Origin: Eurosta solidaginis
Lineage: Eukaryota > Arthropoda > Insecta > Diptera > Tephritidae
DNA: 64,000 nucleotides
Direction: 5' to 3'
Assembly (NCBI RefSeq): GCF_040869045.1
Contig: NC_090319.1
Location: forward strand, 357,881,739 to 357,945,738
Position 1 is the first letter of the stretch. The number at the start of each line of letters is the position of its first letter. The notes under the pieces were generated by a model. The model was not told the origin of the DNA. It did not search any database and saw only the letters and a program-made list of their open reading frames with translations. Below, one piece after another: positions 22,851 through 33,800 of the stretch. Position numbers and translations under genes: made by a program.

Positions 22851-22906
22851 CAAATGAAGTTTTCTTATTTCAAGTTGAAGTTTTCTGATTTTAATATGAA
22901 AATGTG

Positions 22907-24128
22907 TAGAAACACAATGAATTTTTGAATTGAAAATTTTTTTAAAATCAAACATGACTTAGTAAAATCAGGCAGGTGAAGTCAGTAGTACTACAGCAAA
23001 AATTTGACGGCCCTCACTGTCTGACCATGATTTTTAAAGTAGGGAGTTGGGAAAATATTGAGTACTATTTTGATACTTTTTTGCTACCTTAGTAATGTAA
23101 TGTGCGGAAAAAAGCCAAACTCGATATATCGCTACATTAAAAAACAGGGACATGGAAGAAAAGACAAGAGAAAACAAAGGAAATGTGAAGAGCAAATAGA
23201 GCAATTTTGGGGGAGTTCGCAAAAGTAAAGATAACAAGAGTTAGATAGAGAGCGAGAGTAAAAGTAAGAATTAGGGTAGTGGTTTGAGAATAAGGAGTAA
23301 AAAGAGGTTAACAGGAAAATTAAAAATAAGGATAGAGGTGGATAGATAGAGAAAGTCAAAACAATGCCTCTTGGGCTTGATTATACGGCTGGGAGTATTT
23401 CATGTTTGTCCCCACATTTTCGGAGTTAGCCAGAACAGTTTAAAATAAGTTCTGATAAACCAAAGTTTTTTTTAATTCTTTGAACAAAATAGTTCTGCTT
23501 TCTTGAGCATTGGGCAGAACACAGTAAGATTCTATTCGTCTAACATGTTATTACTCCATCACAATCTGCACTGAGCCTTTATACCAACAATTCGTCGCTG
23601 TATTTGAATATGGTCCCGTGCAATGCATCAGCACATTTTTTATAAGTCAATTGTTATACGTCTCTGGACAAAGTGGCCTGAAAGGCTGTAGGCTTTGATT
23701 ATGTGCTCGGGATCAGTACTTTTGCTGGATGCTTCAAATATTAAAATCCACTAAAATATAATTAAAGCTCAATGAATTCGCTGGCTAGATCATGATGCAT
23801 GATTGATCTCTTTCAAGGATGGCCACCTTATAAATTAGGATATATGTTGGTAGTAGGAGCTGATTGACTATAAAAAATAAGACTCATTTAGGATGTTGAT
23901 ATTATATTTGATCGTCGTCGACAGTTAACGTTATTAGAAAAGAACTTCCTTCTTTTTTTTCTTATTAGTACGGACATTGTCTTTTTTTTTTTTTGCGGTA
24001 GCGATACAATTTCGTTTTCGTACATTGCTTTTCTGATTAAACCCATATCTTAAAGCTCTTATTATAGCTACGCAAATACGCAAACGCATGAGTATATAGA
24101 TTCCCATCATCCAACGTTAGCTACTTAC
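22907..24128. other. Intronic stretch with a long purine-rich tract
   Basis: Bases 23130-23360 are strongly purine-rich on the plus strand (GGAAGAAAAGACAAGAGAAA and similar). The rest is AT-rich with T runs near 23950 and 23985. No gene is seen. Confidence 0.5.
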
Positions 24129-24388
24129 CTTACATCGATAATTCCATGACGATTGATGTAACCCACAATCAGTTCCCTCAGCAAAGCCAACTCTTCACTC
24201 AATTTGCCAATAGTTGTGTTGGTCTTCGAACAACATTCGAGCAGACATAGCAGACCAGCTAAAGTTGCGTTTCGTATGAAGATGTGAGAACTCTTCAAAT
24301 AATTGCCAATGAGTTGGCACAATTGTTGTAATTCACCGATTGTAGGTATCAGCATTGCTTGTGTTTTGCACAGTAAGTAGATTAAGTG
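24129..24388 (-). CDS. htt: huntingtin internal exon D (HEAT repeat pair)
   Basis: The acceptor TTTTGGTTTTCAG ends at 24389 and the donor GTAAGT starts at 24128. It holds 86 full codons and ends in phase 2 (AG). It begins HLIYLLCKTQAML and contains IGNYLKSSHIFIRNATLAG followed by LLCLLECCSK, then LSEELALLRELIVGYINRHG. The human counterpart reads LESTLRSSHLPSRVGALHG, then VLYVLECDLL, then a helix ending SDYLLSNLKG. The two share the SSH-x-RxxxLxG and LLEC landmarks with the same spacing. This is a helical HEAT-type pair. The next exon must begin with one base that completes AGN, and I did not find it in the 24 kb to the left. Confidence 0.88.
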
Positions 24389-24549
24389 CTGAAAACCAAA
24401 AGAGAAAAACAAAAGTTAGAGAGAAATAAAATAAAAGAAAAACATGCGTAAAATGGGAAATAAAAAGCTCAAAGTGTCTGCGTTGTGTAAATATGCGGCT
24501 TAAATGAGGATAAAGCTAATGCAGAAATCACACGTACACACACAAACTA

Positions 24550-26623
24550 GAGGAATACGCCGATCACTTTATCGGCGGCGGCGGCGTGGGCGGCGCGTCG
24601 GCTTACGCCGGTGTTCTAACTTTAAAAAGCTTGATTTTTCTTTTTAAAAAAATAATATGTAGGAAAGGTTTTGTTTGTATGTATTTAACGAAATCAACGT
24701 GTTAGCCATTTCGGAAAGATCCGGGGTTTTTGCCTCAAGATCTCGCAAGACCGTTCAAAAATTTTCAGGAGTAGCTCCTTGCTGAGGGATTGTCCCTCGT
24801 TCGCTCACTCCAGAGAGGCTTCGAACCTAACCTCTGTCTTTGGAATTGGTACGGCTGCGTTGGCTGAAAAGAAATAGAGATACATAAAATAGTCACACTC
24901 TTGTCTGTATATCTCGTGCAATGCGTAGTTTCACCTAGGGTTAACTCCTAATAATCGTCGCGAACACAATTCTTTTAAATCATTTGTGGCTCCTTGGCGG
25001 CCACGCACAAAGGCGACTTACGGTTGCTATTAATGGTCTTTTAATACTCATGACTCTCGTGGTACAGGGCGCCTCCAGTTGTTTCGGCTGTTTTTAAGAG
25101 CTATTCCCGATGTGCGAACAGTAGCAATCCCGACCACCAGTCTCTACCATGCCTCTAACCCTCACACCATATACCAGCACAGAAACTATAGGACTGCGAC
25201 TTCGAACTCATACCTTCGTTGACGTCACTTTCCTAGAACCTCTAGATGTAGCTCCAAAGGCTTTCCAACGGATGCTTTTGTCGCGCTATGCTGCCGAGCT
25301 ACACCAGAGAAACACCTTGAAACGTTAGGGAGTGACTCTTCGGCCAAAGATGCCGCCCCCGAAATCATAAGCAGTCTAAGTGGATGTCATTGCGTAATGG
25401 GTGAAAATCGTATAATCTTCGGCGCATCTATATAATTAAAACTTTACAAGGACCCTGGATAAAATTTTTTAAATGTAGACCAAAGTTTGCAGACATTTGT
25501 GTTCACAACATTGATTTCAATAGTTTTCGTTAAATCAAAACGATATTTTAGAATGAAAGTCGACCGATTTTAAGTTGAAAGATGTTAACTTCTGTTTTCC
25601 GGCCTTATGATATAAGAGCTCATTATGGATGACCGCGTAGCTTCAGTTTTCAGACTAGGTCGACTGTCCACTACGTTAGAGTAGTAGAACACACGGTCCT
25701 TAGTTCGACTGTCTTGGGAAAGCTTTTCCTTCACTACTTTGAGTGTTCTTGCGAAGGACAAAGCCTCACCTGATAAATATATGTGCCTACATATTCACAT
25801 TTGTAAAAGGAGCCGTAACGTGTAGGTAATATTTAAACTTGGTTGATAGGCTATAATCAATGTGATTCATTCCAAGGGACTAGTTTTGGATAGGGCCGCC
25901 AACTTTAGGAAATCTCAAACCGGGAGACTTAGGTGTTGAAGGATTAAGTGTGAAAATCAAAATTAACATTTCAGACCCTATTGTATAGTCTCGCAAATAG
26001 ACAACAAATGTTTGAATGTAAGCCCAAGTGATTTTTCAAACCCTTATACGTACATATATCCTCAACTTAAGTATGAGGTAAGAATCATTTGAAAGGAGTG
26101 TGTATGCTCCTAGAACCTACTAAAAGATTTTGCGTCACTGATTTCGCTTATTCTTTCAGCCAATCGCAATATAAATTTTTTTTAAATCTGCACCTTTTTT
26201 GGTTAATTTGCTTTTTTTTGCAACTTGAGGACAATTTGAAAACATGTTGGCCGTGGGTCATTTTATTTGAATTCATTGTTCATTATTAATTTTTTGAAAA
26301 AAAATATGCAAAGTGAGCATATAAATTTATTAGATATATAACTTTTCTATTAGTGTTTTGTTTTAATAACTTGGTTAATTGGATTTTGCAAAGTCCGTGT
26401 TAAGCTGACATCGAAAGCGCCTGTTTTTTTTAAATAACGTTTGAAGAGTTAGAAAGATTTAAATTTCACAATTAATTTCTTATAACTGACAGTGATGCGC
26501 ATCCGTTGACACCACTTTCGACCATATGATGACATGAACAATAAATGGTCTAAACAGTCTTAAACGAGTAGAAAATATAGTAACGCGCCGGACGCCGCCA
26601 CGTTTATCGGCGGCGTATATCTC
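24550..26623. mobile_element. Candidate DNA transposon with GC-rich inverted ends
   Basis: The left end reads GAGGAATACGCCGATCAC, followed by CGGCGGCGGCGGCGTGGGCG. The inverse of the right end reads GAGATATACGCCGCCGATAA, followed by ACGTGGCGGCGT. Both flanks show TA (24548-24549 and 26624-26625). The GC-rich ends stand out strongly against the AT-rich surroundings. The interior (for example 24720-25400) may itself contain another element, and no transposase was recognised. A 2-bp match at the flanks is weak evidence for a target duplication. Confidence 0.5.
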
Positions 26624-26631
26624 TAACACTT

Positions 26632-27731
26632 AGAGTATTTATATGTATGTAAGTCAAGCTAAATAAGATTGGCAAAATATTAGTTGGAAGCACATGGTGT
26701 CAAAAAACGACGAGATCTGCAAGTACTTGAAAGCAGATGGCCAAATCGATTACAAATAAAGACAGATAATAAGAGAGACAGAAGAAATATATATAAGTAT
26801 ATTTATATAAGTAAATTTCGAAATGTAGGCCAAACAAAGGCTGCGGCATTAAAAAACTAACCGAAGAACTAGAACATATTACACCTCAAATTGGAAAATT
26901 CCGATAATATTATTGTGTAGAAAAATGAGTTTATGTGGAGTGGAGTAGAAATCATTGCTTTTTTGTCATTATAAAAACGAAGGATTTCCCCAGAAAATTT
27001 TACTGAAAGGCAATAAGCTTAACCAGCCTGGCAGCCGAACCCTCTCTGGAACAAAAGAAATGGGGAGTGCTTTCTTTGCTTTATGCATTCGATACAAAAC
27101 AAGTTACAAATTTTTCTTACAAACTCCGTTTCCAGCCTTCACAACTCTAATAGGATAACTAATCAAATGGTCGAAGGTGCTGGATCCAATGGAAGGGAAA
27201 AAGCAACGTAAGAATCTTTTTCATTGATCTATATTCAATGCTTATTGGTTTTATTAAGATTCATCATCTGGGTGCAGGAAGACTGCTCCTAAATCCTTAA
27301 TTGAGTTGTGCAAAGTTGTGGATAATATTCTGTATAAATCGAGTCGGCCACATTGCTTTCAAGTTTTAAAAAAATGTGTGATGAATTTTTACTCCACCCA
27401 TGAGTGCAAGTCAGTCAGTCTGGCTATCAATGTAACAAATTCGTTTAACTTCAATTGGTAAAACCATATACGTAAACAATTTTATCTATAAACAAACAAA
27501 CAAATCTACCGTCGTAAATACCTACATTGGTAATATGTAGCACGTGCAACTGGACACGTCTTGCTGCATTGAAGTTGCTAAGTACCGACTTTTAAGTTAG
27601 TACAAGTTGCAGCATGACTGCAAACAAAGCCGTACTCCGAATATAAACAAAAAAGTGTAAGTCATACAGTTACTAAATGATGGAGTAGCTATAAAAGGCA
27701 GGTGATAGTACACAAACAGACAAAAACAAAA
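26632..27731. other. Unassigned intronic stretch
   Basis: AT-rich sequence. I see no repeat from elsewhere in the window and no coding signal. Confidence 0.35.
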
Positions 27732-29204
27732 CAAGTAAGGACGGGACTGTCTTCGACTGAACAATAATCTTATCCCGTTCGTAATCTCCAAATAATCGGA
27801 TGTATAAGATAAGAAATATATAGAGAACAGATGTACATACCTAAACGATTTTTAAGATATATAAAATAAAAAATGGTAAAAAACCCCCTTATCTGAACGA
27901 TCGGTTGTATGGGATATTTCATGTAAATGATTTTTACAGGAAATCTTCTATGATATATTAGAATAAATATCACCAAGTTTCACGTTTTTATATTGGAAAC
28001 TAAGGGAGAAATGGCCAAAAATCTTTATATCTGAACGATCGGTTGTATGGGATAGGTATATACTATATACATATAGCTCCGATCAAAGTAATTTTTTCAG
28101 GAAATCTTCTATGATATATTAGAATAAATATCACCAAGTATAACGTTTTTATATTGGAAATTAAGGGAGAAATGGCTAAAAATCTTTCTATCTGAACGAT
28201 CGGTTGTATGAGATATATATTATATATAGCTCCGATCGAAATGATTTTTTCATGAAATCTTCTATGATATATTCGAATAAATATCACCAAATTTAACGTT
28301 TTTATATTGGAAATTCTATCTGAACGATCGGTTGTATGGGATATATACTATATACAGCTCCGATCAAAGTGATTTTTTCAGAAAATCTTCTATTATATAT
28401 TAAAGTATATATCACCGAGTATCACGTTTATACTTTCTAAATTAAGGGATAAATGGCCAAAAATCTTCCTATCTGAACGATCGGTTGTATGGGATATAAC
28501 TATATACAGCTCCGATCAAAGTGATTTTTTCAGAAAATCTTCTATTATATATTAAAGTATATATCACCGAGTATCACGTTTATACTTTCTAAATTAAGGG
28601 AGAAATGGCCAAAAATCTTCCTATCTGAACGATCGGTTGTATGGGATATAACTATATACAGCTCCGATCAAAGTGATTTTTTCAGGCTTCTATTATATAT
28701 TAAAGTATATATCACCGAGTATCACGTTTATACTTTCTAAATTAAGGGAGAAATGGCCAAAAATCTTCCTATCTGAACGATCGGTTGTATGGGATATAAC
28801 TATATACAGCTCCGATCAAAGTGATTTTTTCAGGCTATCTTCTATGATATATTAGAATATATATCACCGAGTTTCACGTTTATACTTTCTAAATTGCGGC
28901 AGGAATGACCAAAATCGTCTTATCTGAACGATCGGTTGTATGGGAGATATATGTTATAGTGGTCCGATCCTACCGGATCCGACAAATGTCTAATATAATA
29001 CAAAAATACATTCTTGTGCCAAATTTCATTGAGATATCTCAAAATTTGAGGGACTAGTTTGCCTTCAAACAGACAGCCGGACGGACGGACAGACAGACAT
29101 GGCTATATCAACTCAGTTCGTCGCCCTGATCAATTCGGTATACTTAGTGGTGAGTCTATCTTCTATATTTCTCAACGTTACAAACATCATGAAAGGTATA
29201 AAAA
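27732..29204 (+). mobile_element. Family D element: about 150-bp tandem array between A-like ends
   Basis: The left end is CAAGTAAGGACGGGACTGTC. The right end is ATGAAAGGTATAAAAA. Eight units carry CTGAACGATCGGTTGTATGG, with starts at about 27893, 28031, 28192, 28320, 28473, 28625, 28773 and 28924. Units in the middle are about 150 bp and nearly identical. After the array come CAGACAGCCGGACGGACGG and CATGGCTATATCAACTCAG. This repeats the plan of family A (AAGTAAGG head, tandem core, GACGGACG run, TATAAAAA end), though the units share no sequence. Confidence 0.8.
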
Positions 29205-29429
29205 TGTATTTAAAAAATGTGTGTACTATTTAATCGGCAATTGACTTTTACATAGGCACGTATGTACAGTGGCAACCTTAACCAATTCTTATCAATTTCA
29301 TTCTTCTTTTTTTCAATAATTTAATAAAAAAACTTTCATGAATTTTGTAACTGAAACTAAGCCAATCAATCTAAAAACATTATCGAAAAATTCGAGAAAT
29401 TTTCTGAATTTTGTTTGCAGTTTTCTGAC

Positions 29430-29835
29430 CTTTTTTGAGTATGCAGTTTTGTAGCCCAATCATAGACGGACAAGACGAAGTTCTTCCTGTTATCCAAGAT
29501 AGAAGCGGCGCATTCGCGTCACTGTGGGCGGACATACGTAAATTTGAGACTGTAAAGGATTTCGTCTGTTTGGGAACGAGATACCAAACGGAGAATAACA
29601 CAAGTGCTACTTTGGACTGAGGAGGTAGGAGGAAGTATTTTAATTGACACCGCAGTTTGGTAGCAGAGGAAGGGGAGACCGCCACTAAGTTGGGTGATGC
29701 AGGTGAAGGAAGACTTGACCTACCTTGGAGCTGCCAATTGGCGTCAGTTATCGCGAAGCAGGGATAGCTGGCGCGATTAGATATGAACGGGCCCAACTCG
29801 CTTAGACAATTAAGCGACAATTAATGATGAGGATA
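29430..29835 (+). pseudogene. Non-LTR reverse transcriptase, C-terminal fragment
   Basis: The frame at 29435 gives FETVKDFVCLGTRYQTENNT, matching the V-x-F-x-YLG-x(5)-N-x-TS landmark of non-LTR reverse transcriptases. A later frame gives KGRPPLSWVMQVKEDL and LGAANWRQLSRSRDSWRD, the usual C-terminal basic domain. Most of the segment between the two landmarks is missing and there are stops, so this is a rearranged relic. Confidence 0.7.
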
Positions 29836-29849
29836 AAGTCACAAATTTA

Positions 29850-31062
29850 ATTAAACCTAAGCACTGAGGGTTTACCCTGCAGGAGAAATATTGTACAAAC
29901 AATCTAGGAATTATTCTAGTCAGCAAGTTGTCGTGGAAAAACAACATGGAGGAGAGAGTGAAGAACGCATCAGCAGCCATAGTAGTATAGCGTAGTCAAA
30001 TATTGGACAAACAAACAACCTAATTCCGTACCTGCGTTACGAAATGGCTCTTAGAGCCACAATAGAGGTGGATGATTGACGCAAGTTTGCAAAATGGCAA
30101 AAATGGCAGACGAGGCGATACACGTATACGTCGATGGTTCCAAACTAACGAAAGGAATAGGGTATCTGGTACACTGTGCTTTTCTGAAATTAAACAGATC
30201 CCACAAGCTGTCAGACCACTATAGTGTTTTTCAGGCGGAAATAATAGCCGTAACCAAAACAGTCGAAACACTGGAACAAAAAGTGCAAGACGCATCCGCG
30301 TTACCTGTTATATTGGCAGCCCAGCAGCAAATGAGGCAATAACACAACATCGAAATGCGTATTATAGTGTAAGTAATATCTGCAAAGAAGCGGGATAGGG
30401 CAAAGCGTTCATCTATATTGGGTTCCAGGACATATAAGAATCAATTTGAATTAAAACTGAATGAGCTTCCATAAAAAAGGTTATCGTTCCACGCTTTTAC
30501 TATAGACGTCCAAATAAGATTGGGTGAGATTAAGAGAAGACGAGAGTTGAACATGATCGACTAAACAGGAAAGGCATGTACCCAAACGTGGGGATGCAAA
30601 ATGTCGAAGATCATATACAGATACTATAACTTTACACTAACAAAGTTACTCTTTTCATTAAAAAGAGAGGGCTGTAGGGTCATGACGGGTATTCTTACTG
30701 GACACTGCCTTCTGGTGTCACATGCTTTCAAATAAGGCATAGTTAGTGATAGCAGATGTAGGAAGCGCGATTTGGAGGTTGAAACAATCGAGCACGTTTT
30801 TGCTCGTTCCAGGCACTGTTCTCGCCAGGCTAAGACCCCAACTTTTGGAGTAATAGAGCTATCAGATCAAGTAGGAGCAAGGGGTCCTTGAAAGCTTCAA
30901 GTATTTGCTATGAGGACGGAGCTGTCTTATAACATAAGTAGGGCGGGGTTTTTTGATGAGATTTTTAAGTTTCGTCGTCGAAAAATTTTTGTTAACACTA
31001 TCGACTCATTCAATCTATGTAAACTCCTTACGAACCTGCCATATTTCAACCTAACCTAACCC
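29850..31062 (+). pseudogene. RNase H-bearing non-LTR retrotransposon relic (copy 1)
   Basis: It starts in the end of a reverse transcriptase (SKLSWKNNMEERVKNASAA in one frame). It then has the RNase H motifs YVDGSK (about 30127) and FQAEIIAVTK (about 30232), and later YWVPGH (about 30418). The terminal zinc-knuckle-like segment is recognisable only in pieces. The 3' tail reads ATTTCAACCTAACCTAACCC. Stops and shifts are many. The same family occurs at 48690, 51320, 59200 and 63165. Confidence 0.75.
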
Positions 31063-31300
31063 AAATAAAAAATTCACTACTTTTGTAAAATTTTCTCGAA
31101 CTTTCGAGTTTTTTGAAAACACTTTTGAAACTAGTTCAGTTTCAGTTACATATAAAAAAAACTTTTATTTGCGATATTTTATAGAAACTTCGATTTTTAT
31201 TTTCGTTTTCACTGCCATATGTATATGAGTAAATCCATATGCATGTAGTGTGTATGTATGAGATGGTTAGATAAGCCTTTCGTATTAATTTATACTTTAC

Positions 31301-31438
31301 CTGATGTGAAATTGTGTCATCCATTGCTATTGTCTCTTGTAATTTTAAAGCTTTATCTTTAATCCATTTAATTTGATCCCGGCTCTCACAAATTTCAGTG
31401 AATTTTACCAAATTGGGTAGAACTAAAATGTGATTGTT
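31301..31438 (-). CDS. htt: huntingtin internal exon C
   Basis: A short exon of 46 codons. The acceptor TTTATTTTTCAG ends at 31439 and the donor GTAAAGT begins at 31300. It reads from NNHILVLPNLVKFTEICESR to ISHQ in phase 0 at both ends, matching the phase 0 end of exon B. The human protein has a helix pair here running VVRSLLVVSDLFTERNQF and then LTELRRVHPSEDEI. ILVLPNLVKFTEICESRDQI aligns with the first helix. The acidic MDDTIS fits the loop after the second. On its own this exon would be unconvincing. Its position, phase and neighbours make it good. Confidence 0.8.
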
Positions 31439-33079
31439 CTGAAAAATAAATAAAATAATATCCATAAAAACAAATTTGTTAGAAACTGTTTCACTGCGAT
31501 TAAGCATATTGACAAAGTTGTTATTTCTAAAAAATATGAATGGCCAATTTAAACGTAGGAGCAATAGCGATTTCGTTCTTTGGTACTAAACTAAAACTAT
31601 CTTTTATTGCCATATTACTTGCTCTGTTTACGCTACCTCATACTAAATTCAGTTGGTACACCTACTATCGAACCCAAAAGGAAAATTAAGAGCAATCCGG
31701 AATACCGCTTTAAAAAAAAAGCCTTTGACTCCGAACTCCACATGCTAATTAAACTCGAAGGATTGTCTCGGATTACCTACAGATCTACTCGGAACTGAAT
31801 GACTATTTGTTAGTGCCTGGCACAGCAAACGCATCCGCTTTTAGGTCATTTCTAATGGCTACTTTTACAGTCGCTTATTTAAACGCGCAGTATTTCTCCC
31901 ATTTACTCTGCTATGAGACAAAAATTGTACAAATACATCGCACCAAAAAAAAAAAAATTTGACATATGTATGTAGTTAGTGTTATCCAAATCTATTTGTA
32001 CGTGAGCAACACAAACGAAGACAAGCTAACATTAAAGATAAGACTAGGATCAGCCGATACGATAGGAACGGCTGCGGGACATGGGCGATTCTGACAGCAA
32101 CCACTTAGCAGCAATGCGCGCATGTATGCCATTCAATTTATGTGACAGAAGCAAGAACTTTGCCACTAAAACTCATTGCCACCCACCATCCCACGTTAGT
32201 ACAAGACTCACTGACTATGTAGTTGCAGCAAAAGTTAACGCGACATTATGGTGGGCGGATGTTCACATGTGCTTGTGATTGCCATATTACTTGTGGGGTA
32301 TAACAACAGTTTGACAGTTGGAGTAAAAACAGATAACTTCTCATTCTAGTACCGAGTCGTTTTATAACATAGAGCCTGGCTTCAGATTAACTGTCACTGA
32401 CTGTAGTGAATTAATTAATGCGAGTTTTGGTTGGCATGAGAAAAAATTACTCGTTGCGTTACGCATAATTTTCCCCTAAATTTTCTAATTACATATGTCG
32501 ATCCATGCGCGTATTAGAAGCTCGGCCAAAAATCTCTTCGGAGGTTATCGCGCCTTAGATTTATTTTTTATTTATTCATTGTTACATTGTTTTGGTTTTC
32601 AATGAGAAGTAACTTAAAACCGACCTCAAGATTTCTCCTGTACTAAATATATTTTTGAAAGGTCTCTACATATCTCGGCCCCTGCCTGAATTCTTTATTC
32701 TAAACAATTTACGACCTAATATAAATGAAGTTAAATAGCTATGTACATTTTTGCATATCACTATGATGGAGTAAAAAAATATTAAAAAAACGTACGTTTG
32801 AACATTTGCCTCGAGAAGAGCTTAAAAAATGATCACTACCCTGTAAAGCATCGAAGTTTGAAATTTTTTTGCATTTTCATTGCACTGTGGTAAATACAAA
32901 AACGGTGATAAAGACATATTTAAATCTACTTTTATTTTTTTTAACGGTTTTATTTAGCTTGACTCTGAGTAGTGGCCGGCCGGCCGTTGTGAACGAATTT
33001 TGTAATTGAAATTTAAGTAACTTCCCGATAAGCTACAAACTTGAAACTTGGAATATAGTTCAGAACCCGATGACAATGC
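31439..33079. other. Intronic stretch, with a SINE end fragment
   Basis: Mostly AT-rich and unassigned. Bases 32516-32580 match the 3' end of the SINE family at 41417 (CTTCGGAGGTTATCGCGCCT and then a T-rich tail). A low-complexity A run is at 31946-31959. Confidence 0.5.
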
Positions 33080-33310
33080 AATAAGAAAAAAACTCCGATA
33101 GGTGGCGCATGGATCGCAATATTTTAAAAAATCGTATTTGTGCTCCGATTTGGCTCATATTTGGAACAAATAATACATACATGAATAAAAAGCGGCCTAT
33201 AAAAAAAATCGCCGCCAGGTGGCGCAAGGATCGAGATATTAAAAAAAATCGTATTTGTGGTCCGATTTGACTCATGTTTGAAACAAATATTACATACAGC
33301 CCGATAGAAG
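33080..33310 (+). repeat. Two-unit tandem repeat of about 118 bp
   Basis: Units start near 33088 and 33206. Each has AGGTGGCGCAWGGATCG, then AATCGTATTTGTG and CCGATTTGRCTCAT, followed by ACAAATAATACATACA. Both minus-strand frames read through the repeat and are not genes. This is again a unit in the 118-130 bp range, as in families A to C. Confidence 0.7.
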
Positions 33311-33800
33311 TAACACCAAAATACTTTAGAGTTCGAGGAGGGACAAGCATACGTGGGGCCGAGTCGAGCAAAGACTTTGGAAGGATTATGTATTGAGAAC
33401 TTAGATTGTAACAAATTGTCAGGAGCGAGTCCTTGTAATAATGAGTTACTAAATGAGCTAAATATAATGAGAAATTATTGGCAATTAAATAAAGCCTAAA
33501 AAGTTGAAAATAAAATAATTAAAAAAAAAATGTTTAAGTCAAACGATTTTATTGAAAACAATATTTACATTAAGTAATAATAATACTAAAAGCTAGAAAA
33601 TAATAAGGTAGGTCCTAGGTACTAGTCAACACACTCCTCATCAATCTGGGGCGTTGAACAGACAATTAAATAAAAACGTTGGACGCGTCAAATTTCTATT
33701 GATAGTCATAAGTAAGATCAAGTGAACTTTAATTAGGTTATGCTACGCCTGGCATTTTTAGAAATTTCACGAGCCCAACGGATGAGGAGTGTGATGACTA

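Larger units (their letters stand above)
17386..22906 (+). mobile_element. IS630/Tc1-like DDE transposon with tandem-repeat ends (element 1)
   Basis: The left arm (17386-17714, resuming 20225-20263) is made of roughly 27-bp repeats of AAAATGAGAAACCTTCA type. The right arm (21765-22073 and again to 22906) is the inverse, with CTCATTTT and TTCAAATGAAA phrases. The outer ends read CCATTTTCAGATTAAAAT and, inverted, CACATTTTCATATTAAAAT. The right end abuts TA and the left a degenerate form. It encloses a RING plus helix-turn-helix coding remnant and a DDE transposase C-terminal remnant related to the protein at 34345-34758. It was later interrupted by family A copy 3 and by a 468-bp inverted repeat, and its right third is duplicated. 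Confidence 0.7.

Noticed and set aside
31142..31300. Continuation of the huntingtin exon C frame past the donor
   Set aside because: The frame stays open by chance. A good GTAAAGT donor at 31300 and the phase match to exon D show the exon ends at 31301.
33060..33414. Two overlapping minus-strand frames of about 100 codons with repeated SNMSQIG text
   Set aside because: They are explained by a 118-bp tandem repeat. The repetition in protein follows the DNA unit.
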